Positions 52,265 through 61,079 of a DNA stretch of 64,000 nucleotides are shown piece by piece. The position numbers were made by a program, and so were the translations under genes. Under the pieces are notes generated by a model. The model saw nothing but the letters and a program-made list of their open reading frames with translations, was not told where the DNA came from and ran no database searches. Each line of letters starts with the position of its first letter. Position 1 is the first letter of the stretch. This DNA comes from Nonomuraea cavernae (GTDB lineage: Bacteria; Actinomycetota; Actinomycetes; Streptosporangiales; Streptosporangiaceae): contig NZ_BMNH01000008.1 of the NCBI RefSeq assembly GCF_014646355.1, positions 209,715-273,714 on the forward strand, written 5' to 3'.

Positions 52265-53656
52265 TCACGCGATCAGAGCGTCTTGGATTCGCTGGTTCAC
52301 CATGTCCTGCTGGCCGTCGATGCACTTGGCGTAGACGCGGAGCAGGACGTCCACGCCGTGACCGGCCCGCGCGGCCACCTCGGGGGCTGGGACGCCGCCG
52401 TTGAGCCAGAGTGAGACCGCCGCGTGCCTCAGGTCGTACGGTCGCCGAGCCAGGGGAGAGGCGACCTGGGCCGGAGTGAGCGCGAGTGTCCGGGCTTCCT
52501 GCCAGACCTCCGTGTAGGCCGTTGAGGCGACCACGCCGCCGCGCTCACTGCGGAAGAGCCGACCGTCTTCACCCACGCCGAACTCTGCGATGTGTTGCCG
52601 AAGGATCTTGACGAGTTCGGGCGGGACCGGGACCACTCGGATGTCGTCAGCTCCGCGATGCTTGAGCCCGCGTTGTTCATGGGCGTCTCCAGTGTCGGTC
52701 CATTGTCTGTTGACCTCGGGGCGGGACACGTCGAGGGTGAGCCGCCCCCAGCCCTTCGAAGGGAGATGGCAGTCGTCCAGGCGCAGGCTCACCGTCTCAG
52801 CGGGCCGGAGGGCAGCGAAGTACATGCAGGCGAACAGGGCCATGAGGCGTTGTCCTCGCCCCCGCCGGCCCTTCCCGCGCTTGCCGACGTAGGTCACCGC
52901 GGTCAGCAGTTCGCGAGCCTGGCGAGGGTTCACGACCACGCGAGGGTCTACGGTCTCGGTTGTCTTGGGAGGCGACCACTTCATCCGATGGAGCGGGTTG
53001 GACGGCAGTTCCTCCAGTTCCACCGCGTACTCCAGCACATGATGAAGGACGGCCCGCTTCCGCTTGACCGTGTTGGCACCCGCCTTGGTGCCGTCGAGGC
53101 ACAAGGCCAGGGCGTCGAGCGCGGGACGTAGCACCTTGGTCTCGTTCAGATCTTGCACGCTGAGCGAGGCGGACTCCATCCAACGGAGGGCCTTTGTCAT
53201 GTCCGGTGGTGCCGGTGGTCGTCGGTCCTCCGGAAACAAGGCGTACTTCCGGAGGGCGCGACGGAGGGTCTGTGCATCGGGTCGGCCTGGAGTCTCCTTG
53301 GTCAGAGCCGGGAGCACCGTGGCGAGGGCGTCGGACATGCTGTCCCGGCTCTTGGAAGCCGCGTGAGGCCACTTCATCTCGATGTAGGCCCTGACGAAGT
53401 CGAAGACCGTGCGTGCCTCTTTCGCCTTGACCATGGAGACGGGAAGGCCGGTCTCGATGTCGAACGGCTCTCCGTTCTTGGCAGCTTGCCTGAGGTCGGA
53501 GAGCCAGTTCTTGGCCTGCGCGGACTTCTCGTAGGTCTTGGACTTCTCGTGGCCGGCCACGGTCCAGCGCACCGTGTACGAGATCGTCTTGCCGGACTTT
53601 GCCGCCGATTTGTTCGGGCGGATCTCCCAGAACTTCACGTGGTACGAGGTGGTCAT
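52265..53656 (-). CDS. int: Tyrosine site-specific recombinase (AICE integrase)
   Basis: 463 residues. The N-terminal SAM-like core-binding region is followed by the catalytic domain, with AALRPAETVSLRLDD (first Arg near 284), ARRPYDLRHAAVSLWL (HxxR box near 410; here R-x-L-R-H), AGHGVDVLLRVYAKC (second His and the nucleophilic Tyr near 441). All catalytic residues appear present. It integrates and, with Xis, excises the element at tRNA-Tyr. The ATG overlaps the xis stop. Confidence 0.92.
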   Translation of the reverse strand: MTTSYHVKFWEIRPNKSAAKSGKTISYTVRWTVAGHEKSKTYEKSAQAKNWLSDLRQAAKNGEPFDIETGLPVSMVKAKEARTVFDFVRAYIEMKWPHAASKSRDSMSDALATVLPALTKETPGRPDAQTLRRALRKYALFPEDRRPPAPPDMTKALRWMESASLSVQDLNETKVLRPALDALALCLDGTKAGANTVKRKRAVLHHVLEYAVELEELPSNPLHRMKWSPPKTTETVDPRVVVNPRQARELLTAVTYVGKRGKGRRGRGQRLMALFACMYFAALRPAETVSLRLDDCHLPSKGWGRLTLDVSRPEVNRQWTDTGDAHEQRGLKHRGADDIRVVPVPPELVKILRQHIAEFGVGEDGRLFRSERGGVVASTAYTEVWQEARTLALTPAQVASPLARRPYDLRHAAVSLWLNGGVPAPEVAARAGHGVDVLLRVYAKCIDGQQDMVNQRIQDALIA

Positions 53657-53844
53657 GCCGCGCTCCGGAGGGATTCGAGCCAGCGTTCGAGGTCGCTGCG
53701 GTAGATGCGGAGTTCACCGTTCGGGAGACGAATGCCTTCCGGTGCCTTGCCGATCTCGCGCCAGCGGTAAAAGGTGCGGCGGGAGACGCCGCCGAGTTCG
53801 TCGAGGACCTGGGGGACCGTGAGGAGCTCGTCCTTCTGCCTCAT
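53653..53844 (-). CDS. xis: Excisionase-like helix-turn-helix protein
   Basis: 63 residues from the ATG overlapping the rep stop (ATGA). LLTVPQVLDELGGVSRRTFYRWREIGKAP is a MerR/Xis-type winged helix, and LRIYRSDLERWLESL is the usual end. Coupled to int by an ATGA overlap. It directs excision of the element. Confidence 0.85.
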   Translation of the reverse strand: MRQKDELLTVPQVLDELGGVSRRTFYRWREIGKAPEGIRLPNGELRIYRSDLERWLESLRSAA

Positions 53845-55448
53845 GCCGCCCTCCCGATGTGGCCGATTGCCGGAGGATCTTGACCCTCTGCTTGGGCTTG
53901 GAGTTGCTCCATGTGGGCGCGCCATCGTTGGCGTTCGGCGACCGAGCGCAAGAGGCGCATGGCCAGGGGTGCGACGTTGGCGTCTCCGGCCGGGACGGGC
54001 TTCCAGAGGTAGCGGTGTGGGTCGGGTGTCTCGTCACGCTGGCCGAGCGCTTCCAGGACCCAGGTACGACGGTCTTGCCGGTGTTCGGCGAGAGTCTTGT
54101 TGGACCACTTGCGCGAGACCAGAACGCGACGGCCCCCGTAGCCAAGGTGGTCGGGCTTGTGAGCCTTGCTGCGGCAGCGGCCCGGAGCCATGCCGGGCTT
54201 GGCGCCCTTGGGCTGGACGCCGTAGCGGAGCCAGTTCGGGCACGCCGGGGAGCACGGCTCCAAGCGCAGGGCCTCGACCATCCGGGCGGCGTGCTCACGC
54301 TGGGCGGGGTTGTCGGTGTCGAGGGTGTCGCCGAGGCTCTTGGTCAGGTACTTGGACAGGTAGCGGATGCACTGGTCAGCGTCGGGAGTTCCGGCGAGCA
54401 CACCTTTGACGTCCACCTGGTCGCCAAAGCGGATCACATGCAGGGGCTTGGCGTGCTCGTCGGCGTCGAGCTGGTCGAGCGCCTGGTCCCAGGTGGGCAG
54501 GACCTCGCCGGTTGCCGGGTCGAGGTAGCCGGCCCCGTCCTGCCACACGGGCAGGTGATCGTCGGCGAAGCGGACTTCATCGACCTGCGGCCACCACACC
54601 TGGTGATAGGTGGCCGCCGCGATCTGCTTGACCTCCGCACGAGGAAGAGTCCCGCGGATCGCCATGTGCAGATGCGGCGCGAACCTCTTCTGAGGCTCGA
54701 CCGTGGCGAAGTACTGCACGTCGTAGCCCGCGACCCGGCGCAGGTTCTGCACGAACCGATCGACGAGCTTGGAGAAGTGCAACGCGTCCCGAGCAGCCCG
54801 CGCATAGTCGTAGGTGTCGGGGTCGAGCGGGACGCCGTCACGCACCTTGCCGTACGAGGGCAGGGTGAGCGTGACGAACAGCGACGGCCGGTAGACCTTC
54901 CCATCGGAGGAGGCGAAGGTCCGCCCGAGCGTGGTCGGCGTCATCCTGCGCTTGGGCAGGTTCGCCGCGTCCTGCCGTCGCCTGGTCGAACGGGTCCGCT
55001 TGGGGACGGTCCGGCCGAGGACGCTGCCGCGCATGCCCGCCTCGTTGATCTCGGCATCGACGCCCTCGATCGCGGCATCCCAGTCGGCGGTGTCCTCGCC
55101 GAGCGCGGCAACCTCATCGCGCCGGGCCTGGAGGTCGGCGCGGAACTTAACGAGCCACCGCTGATCGTCGTTGGCCTCGTCGGGCGTGATGGCGGGTTCG
55201 TGGTCGAGGTGCCAGCCTTCCCGGCACTGCGCCTTGCGGAGCTGGCGGTTGCGCTTGGCGCAGGACGAGCACTTGGCGTCCAAGGTCGCCCCGCACGGCA
55301 CGTCCACGACTTCCCAGCGGCCGGTGTGGGTGTCCAGGCGCTTGAGCGCGATGGGCCGGATGCACACGCCGTACTGCTTGGCGACCTCCACGGCCACCTC
55401 ACGGGCCAGCGGCATGGCCTGCCGCACGGCACGGGGCAGGTCAGCCAT
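53841..55448 (-). CDS. RepSA-type replication initiator
   Basis: 535 residues. A cysteine cluster (CSSCAKRNRQL, about 60) precedes the rolling-circle Rep fold: SLFVTLTLPSYG near 190, RFAPHLHMAIRG near 258 (HUH-like motif) and CIRYLSKYLTKSLG near 362 with the candidate catalytic tyrosines. A second cysteine pair (CSPACPNW) follows. This matches RepSA, which replicates pSAM2-type AICEs as single strands during transfer. Its start overlaps the stop of the small gene upstream by eight bases. Confidence 0.88.
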   Translation of the reverse strand: MADLPRAVRQAMPLAREVAVEVAKQYGVCIRPIALKRLDTHTGRWEVVDVPCGATLDAKCSSCAKRNRQLRKAQCREGWHLDHEPAITPDEANDDQRWLVKFRADLQARRDEVAALGEDTADWDAAIEGVDAEINEAGMRGSVLGRTVPKRTRSTRRRQDAANLPKRRMTPTTLGRTFASSDGKVYRPSLFVTLTLPSYGKVRDGVPLDPDTYDYARAARDALHFSKLVDRFVQNLRRVAGYDVQYFATVEPQKRFAPHLHMAIRGTLPRAEVKQIAAATYHQVWWPQVDEVRFADDHLPVWQDGAGYLDPATGEVLPTWDQALDQLDADEHAKPLHVIRFGDQVDVKGVLAGTPDADQCIRYLSKYLTKSLGDTLDTDNPAQREHAARMVEALRLEPCSPACPNWLRYGVQPKGAKPGMAPGRCRSKAHKPDHLGYGGRRVLVSRKWSNKTLAEHRQDRRTWVLEALGQRDETPDPHRYLWKPVPAGDANVAPLAMRLLRSVAERQRWRAHMEQLQAQAEGQDPPAIGHIGRAA

Positions 55449-55641
55449 GGTCCCTCCCTTCGTCCTCCGTCAGGTCGGCGCAGAGCCGGAACAGGCCGTT
55501 GTACGGGTGCTTGAGCGTCCTGGGGTAGCGCAGCGCGAAGACACGCACCCGAGGAAGGCCGTGATGGGTGAGCAGGACCATGAGGGGACGGCCCGCGACG
55601 AGTTCGAGTTCTTCGGCCGTGCCGTGGAAGCAGACCTTCAT
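55441..55641 (-). CDS. Small AICE protein between traB and rep
   Basis: 66 residues; the ATG overlaps the traB stop (TGATG) and the stop overlaps the rep start. Sequence MKVCFHGTAEELELVAGRPL, then LPRVRVFALRYPRTLKHPYN. No known domain. Genes at this place in other AICEs are small and of unknown or spread-related function; coupling on both sides supports it as real. Confidence 0.6.
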   Translation of the reverse strand: MKVCFHGTAEELELVAGRPLMVLLTHHGLPRVRVFALRYPRTLKHPYNGLFRLCADLTEDEGRDHG

Positions 55642-57068
55642 CAGGCGGCGTCCTTTCCGGCGGCGAAGGTGGCGGCCATGTCGCGGATGTCGGTGTCGCA
55701 GACGTAGGCGGCGCGAACCCTGATCGGGTCGGGCGAGGCTTCCAGCCGGACGAAGCCGACACCGGCCCCCAGCTCGGGAACGGGCGAGATGTGATCGGCC
55801 AGGGCCCCGCGTTGGCGTGCGCCGTCGCCGAGGACCATGTCCACCTGCTCGGACTCGTCCAGCCGCAGGGCGATCTTGTCGGGGAACAGGTTGCGGATGT
55901 TCATGACCTCCTTGCGCGGGTCCTGGAGTGCGGCCATGACGCCGATACCGACCGCACGCCCTTGGGTGGTGAGCGTCGCGAGCGCGGCGGAGATGCGTTG
56001 CTTGAGTTGGCGGTCGGCCTGGTAGGCGGTCAGGAACGCCACCTCGTCGACCACCACCAGGACGAACGGGTCCTCCACAGTGGGGGTGTGGGAGCGCTGG
56101 AGACCGGCGAAGCGAGCCGCGCGCTTCTGCATGACCGTGACGGCCTGCTCCAGCAGGTCGGCGCAATCCTCCGGCGTGGCCGCGTACCGGTCGCCGAACA
56201 GGGCGCGGCCGAAGGACAGCTCCATCAGCTTGGGATCGAGCGCCCAGATCTCCACCAGGCCCGCCCGCACGGCCGGAAGGAGTCCGCGGATCGTGGACCA
56301 GATAACCGAGCCCTTGCCGGCCCCGGTGGCGCCCGCGACCAGGACGTGAGTGCCGTGCACCTTGAGCAGCCAAGGCCGCCCGTCCTCCTGTTTACCGACC
56401 TCGACCGGCCCCACGGTCGGCGTCTCGGGCAGCGGAAGCGCCGCCAAGGGCACGGCCAGCGGATCGGTTCTCGGGAAGGTAAGCATCAGGTGACCGCCCT
56501 TCGTGAGCGTCACCCGGCATGAAGCAGCGCCGAAGCCCTGGGCGAGGTGGTCGAGGCGGTCGGCCCAGTCCTTGAGCGACTGTCCCTTGAGCATGCGCAC
56601 GGTCACCAGGTCGGCCCAGGCCGTACAGGTGACCTTGCCGAGGCGCGGTAGGTAGTCGCGGCCCCACAGGTGCCGCCCGAGACCGGAGACGATCATGACG
56701 GGTTGCCAGTGTCGCCGGTAGATCCAGGTCAGCCGCCACCAGGCGAGCAGCCGCAGGGCCACCAGCCGCGTGAAGCTCTGCCGGTCGGTGATGGCCCAGG
56801 CGAGGAGTCCGGTCGGGACGGGCGTGAGGAGCAAGAGCGCGGTCCGCCAGCCGCAGGCCAGCGTGAGCGCGCCCGGAGTGATCGTGATGAGCGTGGCGAC
56901 AGGGTGCCGCCAGACGAGCCGGACGCAACCGGTAAGGACGCGCCAGGTGAAAATGATCAGGGTCAGGATGGCGGGAGTCTGAACGACGGCCGGGCGGAAG
57001 ACGACGGCCGTGTCGGGCGTGGTGGTGACGAGGTTACGAGCCTCGTCCCCAGGCAGCCGCTTGAACAT
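55641..57068 (-). CDS. TraB/TraSA-type FtsK-like DNA translocase
   Basis: 475 residues from ATG 57068 with AAGG and GAGAGG upstream. Two or three hydrophobic segments (about 35-85) anchor it in the membrane. The motor domain has HVLVAGATGAGKGSVIWS (Walker A near 249) and FVLVVVDEVAFLTAY (Walker B near 336), then RAVGIGVMAALQDPRKEVM. Such proteins move double-stranded DNA between mycelial cells as the single essential transfer protein of actinomycete elements. Confidence 0.9.
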   Translation of the reverse strand: MFKRLPGDEARNLVTTTPDTAVVFRPAVVQTPAILTLIIFTWRVLTGCVRLVWRHPVATLITITPGALTLACGWRTALLLLTPVPTGLLAWAITDRQSFTRLVALRLLAWWRLTWIYRRHWQPVMIVSGLGRHLWGRDYLPRLGKVTCTAWADLVTVRMLKGQSLKDWADRLDHLAQGFGAASCRVTLTKGGHLMLTFPRTDPLAVPLAALPLPETPTVGPVEVGKQEDGRPWLLKVHGTHVLVAGATGAGKGSVIWSTIRGLLPAVRAGLVEIWALDPKLMELSFGRALFGDRYAATPEDCADLLEQAVTVMQKRAARFAGLQRSHTPTVEDPFVLVVVDEVAFLTAYQADRQLKQRISAALATLTTQGRAVGIGVMAALQDPRKEVMNIRNLFPDKIALRLDESEQVDMVLGDGARQRGALADHISPVPELGAGVGFVRLEASPDPIRVRAAYVCDTDIRDMAATFAAGKDAA

Positions 57069-57151
57069 ATCCTTGGAACCTCTCGTGAGTGAGATCAGGG
57101 AGAACCAGGGGCCGCCGGAAGTTGCCTCTTCTGGCGGCCCCGCCTTGCGTG

Positions 57152-57454
57152 TCAGGCCGCCGTCTGGCCGGTGGCCGGCTGCTGGGCGTGCAGGCGCTCG
57201 CAGTCGGCGAGGTACTGAGCGGCGGCCTTGTAGATCTCGCGAGCGGTGGCGAGATCTCCGTCGGTCACCGGGCCGAGGCCGGTGGTGGAGAAGGAGACCT
57301 GAGCCTCCGACGCGCTGAACGTCAGATAGGGGCGACGCTGGTCGATCACGCTGGCGCGTATCCAGATGTCGCTGGTGTGGAAGGAGACGTCCAGGCGTGG
57401 CGCCTTGGCCTGAGCCATGGTGAGCGTGACGTAGGTGTACGGGTCGTGGTTCAC
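57152..57454 (-). CDS. Conserved-position AICE protein of unknown function
   Basis: 100 residues, ATGA overlap with the Pra-like gene upstream. MNHDPYTYVTLTMAQAKAPRLDVSFHTSD..., then TAREIYKAAAQYLADCERLH. Predicted mostly beta then helical, no membrane segment. Cotranscribed with traB from the same promoter region. Confidence 0.6.
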   Translation of the reverse strand: MNHDPYTYVTLTMAQAKAPRLDVSFHTSDIWIRASVIDQRRPYLTFSASEAQVSFSTTGLGPVTDGDLATAREIYKAAAQYLADCERLHAQQPATGQTAA

Positions 57455-57861
57455 GCCGCCGTCTCCTTGGTGGCCGGAGTCTGCTTGGTGCGCGGCGGGC
57501 GCATCCCCACGGCACGGATGGAGTAGGCCAGCCGCCCGCTCTGGGAGACGTACGGCGTGACGGTCATCCCGACGAACTCCACGGGAGTGATCGGCACACC
57601 GGCCACGCCCGGCGGCGGGACGGGTTCGGCCGAGGACAGGAGCTTGACCGCGACCGTCTTCTGTGACGCCTTCACGGTCGGGTCGCCGTCCATCACCGGG
57701 ACCTGCCAGACCGGCTCACCGGTCGTCTTGTCCTTGGCGTAGACGGTCCTGCCGTTGGCCGAGGCGTCGAAGTCCTTGACCTGCTCGACCTGCCCCACGA
57801 GGTAGCAGCCGTGCGGGAAGACCTGGTCGAAGCCGATCGGGATAGGTCCCTGGATTGCCAT
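57451..57861 (-). CDS. Pra-like protein (AICE replication/integration/excision activator family)
   Basis: 136 residues from ATG 57861 with GAGAGG upstream. MAIQGPIPIGFDQVFPHGCYLVGQVEQVKDFD and PVEFVGMTVTPYVSQSGRLAYSIRAVGMRPP resemble a small protein common in AICEs that is often annotated as the pSAM2 Pra-type activator. I recall this from annotation rather than from a motif of known function. It heads the transfer/replication operon, and two operators for the GntR repressor lie just upstream. Confidence 0.55.
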   Translation of the reverse strand: MAIQGPIPIGFDQVFPHGCYLVGQVEQVKDFDASANGRTVYAKDKTTGEPVWQVPVMDGDPTVKASQKTVAVKLLSSAEPVPPPGVAGVPITPVEFVGMTVTPYVSQSGRLAYSIRAVGMRPPRTKQTPATKETAA

Positions 57862-57906
57862 GGTGTTCCTCTCGTCTGCGGCGACGAGCCCTTTGTTCGC
57901 TCGTCC

Positions 57907-57956
57907 ACTTGTCCGCATGAGTTGAGAGTAAGCCCTCTCCACTCGTCCGCACAAGT
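57907..57956. promoter_or_regulatory. Two candidate KorSA-type operators before the transfer operon
   Basis: ACTTGTCCGCATGAGT at 57907-57922 and ACTCGTCCGCACAAGT at 57941-57956 share the pattern RCTYGT-CCGC-AYRAGY, an imperfect palindrome centred on CCGC. A third copy lies before the GntR regulator gene. They are 46-95 bases upstream of the Pra-like start. Confidence 0.7.
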
Positions 57957-57983
57957 GGTTGAGCCGGAGTGGCGCGGAAAGAA

Positions 57984-58700
57984 TTACCGGACCTTGTAGA
58001 CGTCCTCAAGCTCATGCAGGCTGCCAGGCAGCACAAGGCTCATGGCCAGCAGCGCAGCCCCCGCAGGGTCATGCACGATCGCCGTCACACCGAGCACCGG
58101 ATTGGACGAACCCAGCAACTCGGCCTCGTCCTTGGTCGGCTTTCGAGCAGACAGCCGCTCGGTGATGCGATCGAACCGCAGATGCTTGACCGCCTGGAGA
58201 TGCCGCCGGATACCTCCACGCAGCGGCTCGGGCTTGTCCAGGTCGGTGCCCACCGCGATCTCCAGCGGTATCCACACGGTTTCCACCGACGACACGAGAC
58301 CGGCCTGACGAGCCACCCGCCTACGAACGATCACCGGCGTACGCTCTGCGACCCCGAGCAGTTTCGCGACATGCCGAGGCGCCGGAACACGCGTCACCTC
58401 AACGAGACTGTCTGCGGTCTCCCCTTGCTCCGCAGCCGACAGGCCAGGCCGTACGGTCTCGGCCTCGCTCTCCGGCCGGCCCTTCACGAACGACCCGCGC
58501 CCGTGCTCGCGCTCGATCCACCCTTGCATGGCCAATGTCTGTAGCGCCCGGACCACCGTGGTGCGCCCCACAGCCAACTCACGGACCAACTGCGTCTCGG
58601 ACGGCAGCATGTCACCCGGCGCGTACTCGCCCGACTCGATCCGCTCCTGAATCACCCGCATGACCTGGGCATACTTCGGAGGGGCGAAGTCCATGCTCAT
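57984..58700 (-). CDS. GntR-family (HutC/UTRA) regulator, KorSA-like
   Basis: 238 residues from ATG 58700 (a second ATG is two codons later). Residues 1-75 are the GntR winged helix (YAQVMRVIQERIESGEYAPG, LPSETQLVRELAVGRTTVVRALQTL). The UTRA effector domain follows (TPVIVRRRVARQAGLVSSVETVWIPL). In pSAM2-type elements KorSA is this kind of repressor and holds the element integrated by repressing pra. Matching operators occur 25 bases before its own gene and before the transfer operon, so it probably represses both. Confidence 0.85.
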   Translation of the reverse strand: MSMDFAPPKYAQVMRVIQERIESGEYAPGDMLPSETQLVRELAVGRTTVVRALQTLAMQGWIEREHGRGSFVKGRPESEAETVRPGLSAAEQGETADSLVEVTRVPAPRHVAKLLGVAERTPVIVRRRVARQAGLVSSVETVWIPLEIAVGTDLDKPEPLRGGIRRHLQAVKHLRFDRITERLSARKPTKDEAELLGSSNPVLGVTAIVHDPAGAALLAMSLVLPGSLHELEDVYKVR

Positions 58701-58724
58701 AGTTGGCCGTCCGTTCACTCTTGC

Positions 58725-58740
58725 GCTTGTCCGCATAAGC
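58725..58740. promoter_or_regulatory. Candidate autoregulatory operator of the GntR regulator
   Basis: GCTTGTCCGCATAAGC, an almost perfect palindrome and the third copy of the motif at 57907 and 57941. It lies 25 bases upstream of the regulator start. Confidence 0.7.
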
Positions 58741-58776
58741 ACAGTACCGGCCGAGCCAAGTCTTGTCAGGCCAGGA

Positions 58777-58989
58777 TTAGGAACGCATACGGCTGGCCAG
58801 CACCCGAACGCACTCCTCGCAGGCGCTCGCGAGAGTAGGCACGAACGGCACATGCCAATCGTCGATCATGATGAGCCGGATCGCCTCGCCACACAGCGCC
58901 TTTGACGTTCCACGCACTACCGCGTGCTGCACGATCAAGGAATTACGCCGAACTGTTTCCAGGCTGCACCTTACGCGAAGCCCGTTCAT
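58777..58989 (-). CDS. Small protein with putative zinc-binding cysteines
   Basis: 70 residues, ATGA overlap with the gene upstream. HAVVRGTSKALCGEAIRLI is followed by ASACEECVRVLASR: one Cys, then a CxxC pair, with a histidine, as in short actinomycete zinc-ribbon proteins carried on mobile elements. Function unknown. Confidence 0.55.
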   Translation of the reverse strand: MNGLRVRCSLETVRRNSLIVQHAVVRGTSKALCGEAIRLIMIDDWHVPFVPTLASACEECVRVLASRMRS

Positions 58990-59321
58990 TCGTCGGCCTC
59001 GTCTACGAAAGCAGCGATCATCAACGAATACGACTGCCTCCTTCGCAGATCCGAATAATGCATGGAGATCCGGTGTGCAGCCCGTACCGGTTCAATCGCC
59101 GGATGCCACGCATAAATGACACGGCGGCGTTCCACGTTCCACCCGGTTCGCCACCAGAAGCGCTGGCCGTCGCACCACACGACCACGCCGACCCACACCG
59201 ACACGAGCGCGAGCCCGTAACCGTGGTGCACATCGGCGACCACCCCATGCCGCTCCAAGGCCTGCCGAAGCATTTCAGCGGCATGATACGGATTGATCCT
59301 GATCACCATGGGGGCGCTCAT
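58986..59321 (-). CDS. Hypothetical AICE protein
   Basis: 111 residues from the ATG overlapping the upstream stop (ATGA). MSAPMVIRINPYHAAEMLRQ, then YGLALVSVWVGVVVWCDGQRFWWR, a strongly hydrophobic/aromatic stretch, and RRVIYAWHPAIEPVRAAHRI. Small proteins of this kind are common next to the KorSA/XRE region of AICEs. No function is assigned. Confidence 0.55.
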   Translation of the reverse strand: MSAPMVIRINPYHAAEMLRQALERHGVVADVHHGYGLALVSVWVGVVVWCDGQRFWWRTGWNVERRRVIYAWHPAIEPVRAAHRISMHYSDLRRRQSYSLMIAAFVDEADE

Positions 59322-59737
59322 CCGGCCACCCGCTCGAACCGCACCGAGCCCGCCGGGTCGAGGTGCGCCCGGAAGACCACGCACCGAGACGCCTCGTCCG
59401 GCACCGCCCCAGGACCGTAGACGCTGTGCGTGATCCGGCCCCGAACGGACGCGCCCACCGGCATGCCGCGCATCGCCGTGCGCAGCCCATCCATCGCCGT
59501 GGCCTGGAACGGGCTCGACCCGCACGCCCCCAGCTCCTCACCGTTCCCGGCGCTGACCCGGACCTCCCACTCGAACACCTCGCCTTCCGAACAGGCCCGC
59601 TCAGGCCCGTCGCAACGAAGGCACTCGGTGACGGCGGACGAGGCCATGCCGAGCACGACCGCCGCCGCATTCCCGCGCCGAGTGACGATCTTCCATCCCC
59701 GCCCGTCGCATTCTGTGCACCTGACTGGAGTTGTCAT
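59318..59737 (-). CDS. Protein with DnaJ-like CxxC zinc-finger pair
   Basis: 139 residues from ATG 59737 (an ATG four codons earlier is possible). VRCTECDGRGWKIV and VTECLRCDGPERAC give two CxxCxG-like knuckles, as in a DnaJ zinc finger. The rest (PFQATAMDGLRTAMRGMPVGASVRGRITHS) is unrecognised. First of three overlapping minus-strand genes, divergent from the XRE regulator. Confidence 0.55.
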   Translation of the reverse strand: MTTPVRCTECDGRGWKIVTRRGNAAAVVLGMASSAVTECLRCDGPERACSEGEVFEWEVRVSAGNGEELGACGSSPFQATAMDGLRTAMRGMPVGASVRGRITHSVYGPGAVPDEASRCVVFRAHLDPAGSVRFERVAG

Positions 59738-59855
59738 GCGGCAGAGCATGATCTGGCCAACCGTTTATACATATCCCACGGTTATATGTAGCCAAGGCAT
59801 ATAGAGTCCGCAGCAAAGCAGTGCACCACCTCGGAGCCAAAGTCCGGAGGTTCAC
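59738..59855. promoter_or_regulatory. AT-rich divergent promoter region with inverted repeat
   Basis: 118 bases, clearly lower in GC than the flanks. TACATAT (59768-59774) and ATATGTA (59784-59790) form a perfect 7-bp inverted repeat with a nine-base spacer, a likely operator for the adjacent XRE-type regulator. GGAGG precedes its start at good spacing. Confidence 0.5.
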
Positions 59856-61079
59856 ATGCGCCCGAGCGCTTTCGATCGCGTCGAAATACCAGACGCCATC
59901 TGGGATCGCGACGAAAGCCGGGAAATCCTCAAGAAACGCGACATCGCCGGACTATTCCGGCTCGCTGTCAAATACGCCGGAGCAAGTCAAGTCCGGATCG
60001 GAACAGCAACCGGCCTCTCCCAACCTCGCGTCAACAAGATCCTCAACGGCACCGCCGGCCCCATCCAAGAACTGGCCGTATTCGAGCGCATAGCCACCGG
60101 CCTCGCCCTGCCCGACCACGCCCGCATGCTCCTCGGCCTCGCCCCACTCGACATCGCATCACCCACAGGCGACTCGGGCGACGAGCACCAGGAGCAGACC
60201 GACGAACTCACCGCCCGCCTGGACGCCGCCGCAGCCGTCGACGACACCATGGTCATGATCCTGCGAACGGACACCAACAACCTCCGCCTCCAGGACCGCC
60301 GACTCGGCAGCATCGCCATCGCCGACAAGATGCACGCCCAGATGGCCCAGATCGAACGCGCCCACCGCCACGCCATACGGCCACGCATCCGAACCCAGCT
60401 CGCCCATCTCATTGCCGAAACAGCGTCACTGGCCGGATGGCAGGCCATCAACACCGTCGCCCTCAACGACGCCTGGAACCACTACGAACACGCCAAAGCC
60501 GCCGCCTGCGAAGCCGACGACCCCGCCGTCCTCGCGTACGTCTCCGGTGAGCAGGCATACGTCCTCATGGACCTGGGCCGCCCCGCCGAGGCAGCAGAGC
60601 TGCTTCAGTACATCCACGCCACCCACCGCGACCACGTTCCGGCCCGCCTCAGAACATGGCTCGCATCAGCCCAAGCGGAAGCCGCAGCCGTCCTTGGCCA
60701 TGAGGCCGCTTGTCGCCGTGCCCTCGATCAAGCCGCCGCAGTGTTGCCGGAAGGCGACAGCGATCCGGACATGCCCTACCTGTCCATCAACATCCACCAC
60801 TTCACCCGCTGGCGCGGAAGCTGCCTGCTGCGCTTCGGCGACCCCGGTACCGTCGAGGATCTTCGTTCCTCACTCGCCGGAATGGACGGCACCTACAACC
60901 GCGCCGAAGCAGGCGTGCGCTGCGACCTCGGTCACGCACTCCTCGCGGCCGGCGACCCCGAAGCAGCCCAGCCCCACATCCACCGCGCCAAGCAACTGGC
61001 CACCATGACCGGGTCCCGCCGCCAACGGCGCCGCATCGAAGAACTCTCGCAGGCGGTCAACCACGCCCTTGGCCGTTGA
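59856..61079 (+). CDS. XRE-type regulator with TPR-like domain
   Basis: 407 residues, GGAGG seven bases upstream. Residues 25-95 are a helix-turn-helix (ASQVRIGTATGLSQPRVNKILNG). The rest is alpha-helical with TPR-like units (EQAYVLMDLGRPAEAAELLQYI, ACRRALDQAAAVLP, CDLGHALLAAGDPEAAQPHI). Proteins of this layout, convergent with a NUDIX gene, are frequent on actinomycete integrative elements and probably regulate them. It overlaps the convergent NUDIX gene by 23 bases. Confidence 0.8.
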   Translation: MRPSAFDRVEIPDAIWDRDESREILKKRDIAGLFRLAVKYAGASQVRIGTATGLSQPRVNKILNGTAGPIQELAVFERIATGLALPDHARMLLGLAPLDIASPTGDSGDEHQEQTDELTARLDAAAAVDDTMVMILRTDTNNLRLQDRRLGSIAIADKMHAQMAQIERAHRHAIRPRIRTQLAHLIAETASLAGWQAINTVALNDAWNHYEHAKAAACEADDPAVLAYVSGEQAYVLMDLGRPAEAAELLQYIHATHRDHVPARLRTWLASAQAEAAAVLGHEAACRRALDQAAAVLPEGDSDPDMPYLSINIHHFTRWRGSCLLRFGDPGTVEDLRSSLAGMDGTYNRAEAGVRCDLGHALLAAGDPEAAQPHIHRAKQLATMTGSRRQRRRIEELSQAVNHALGR

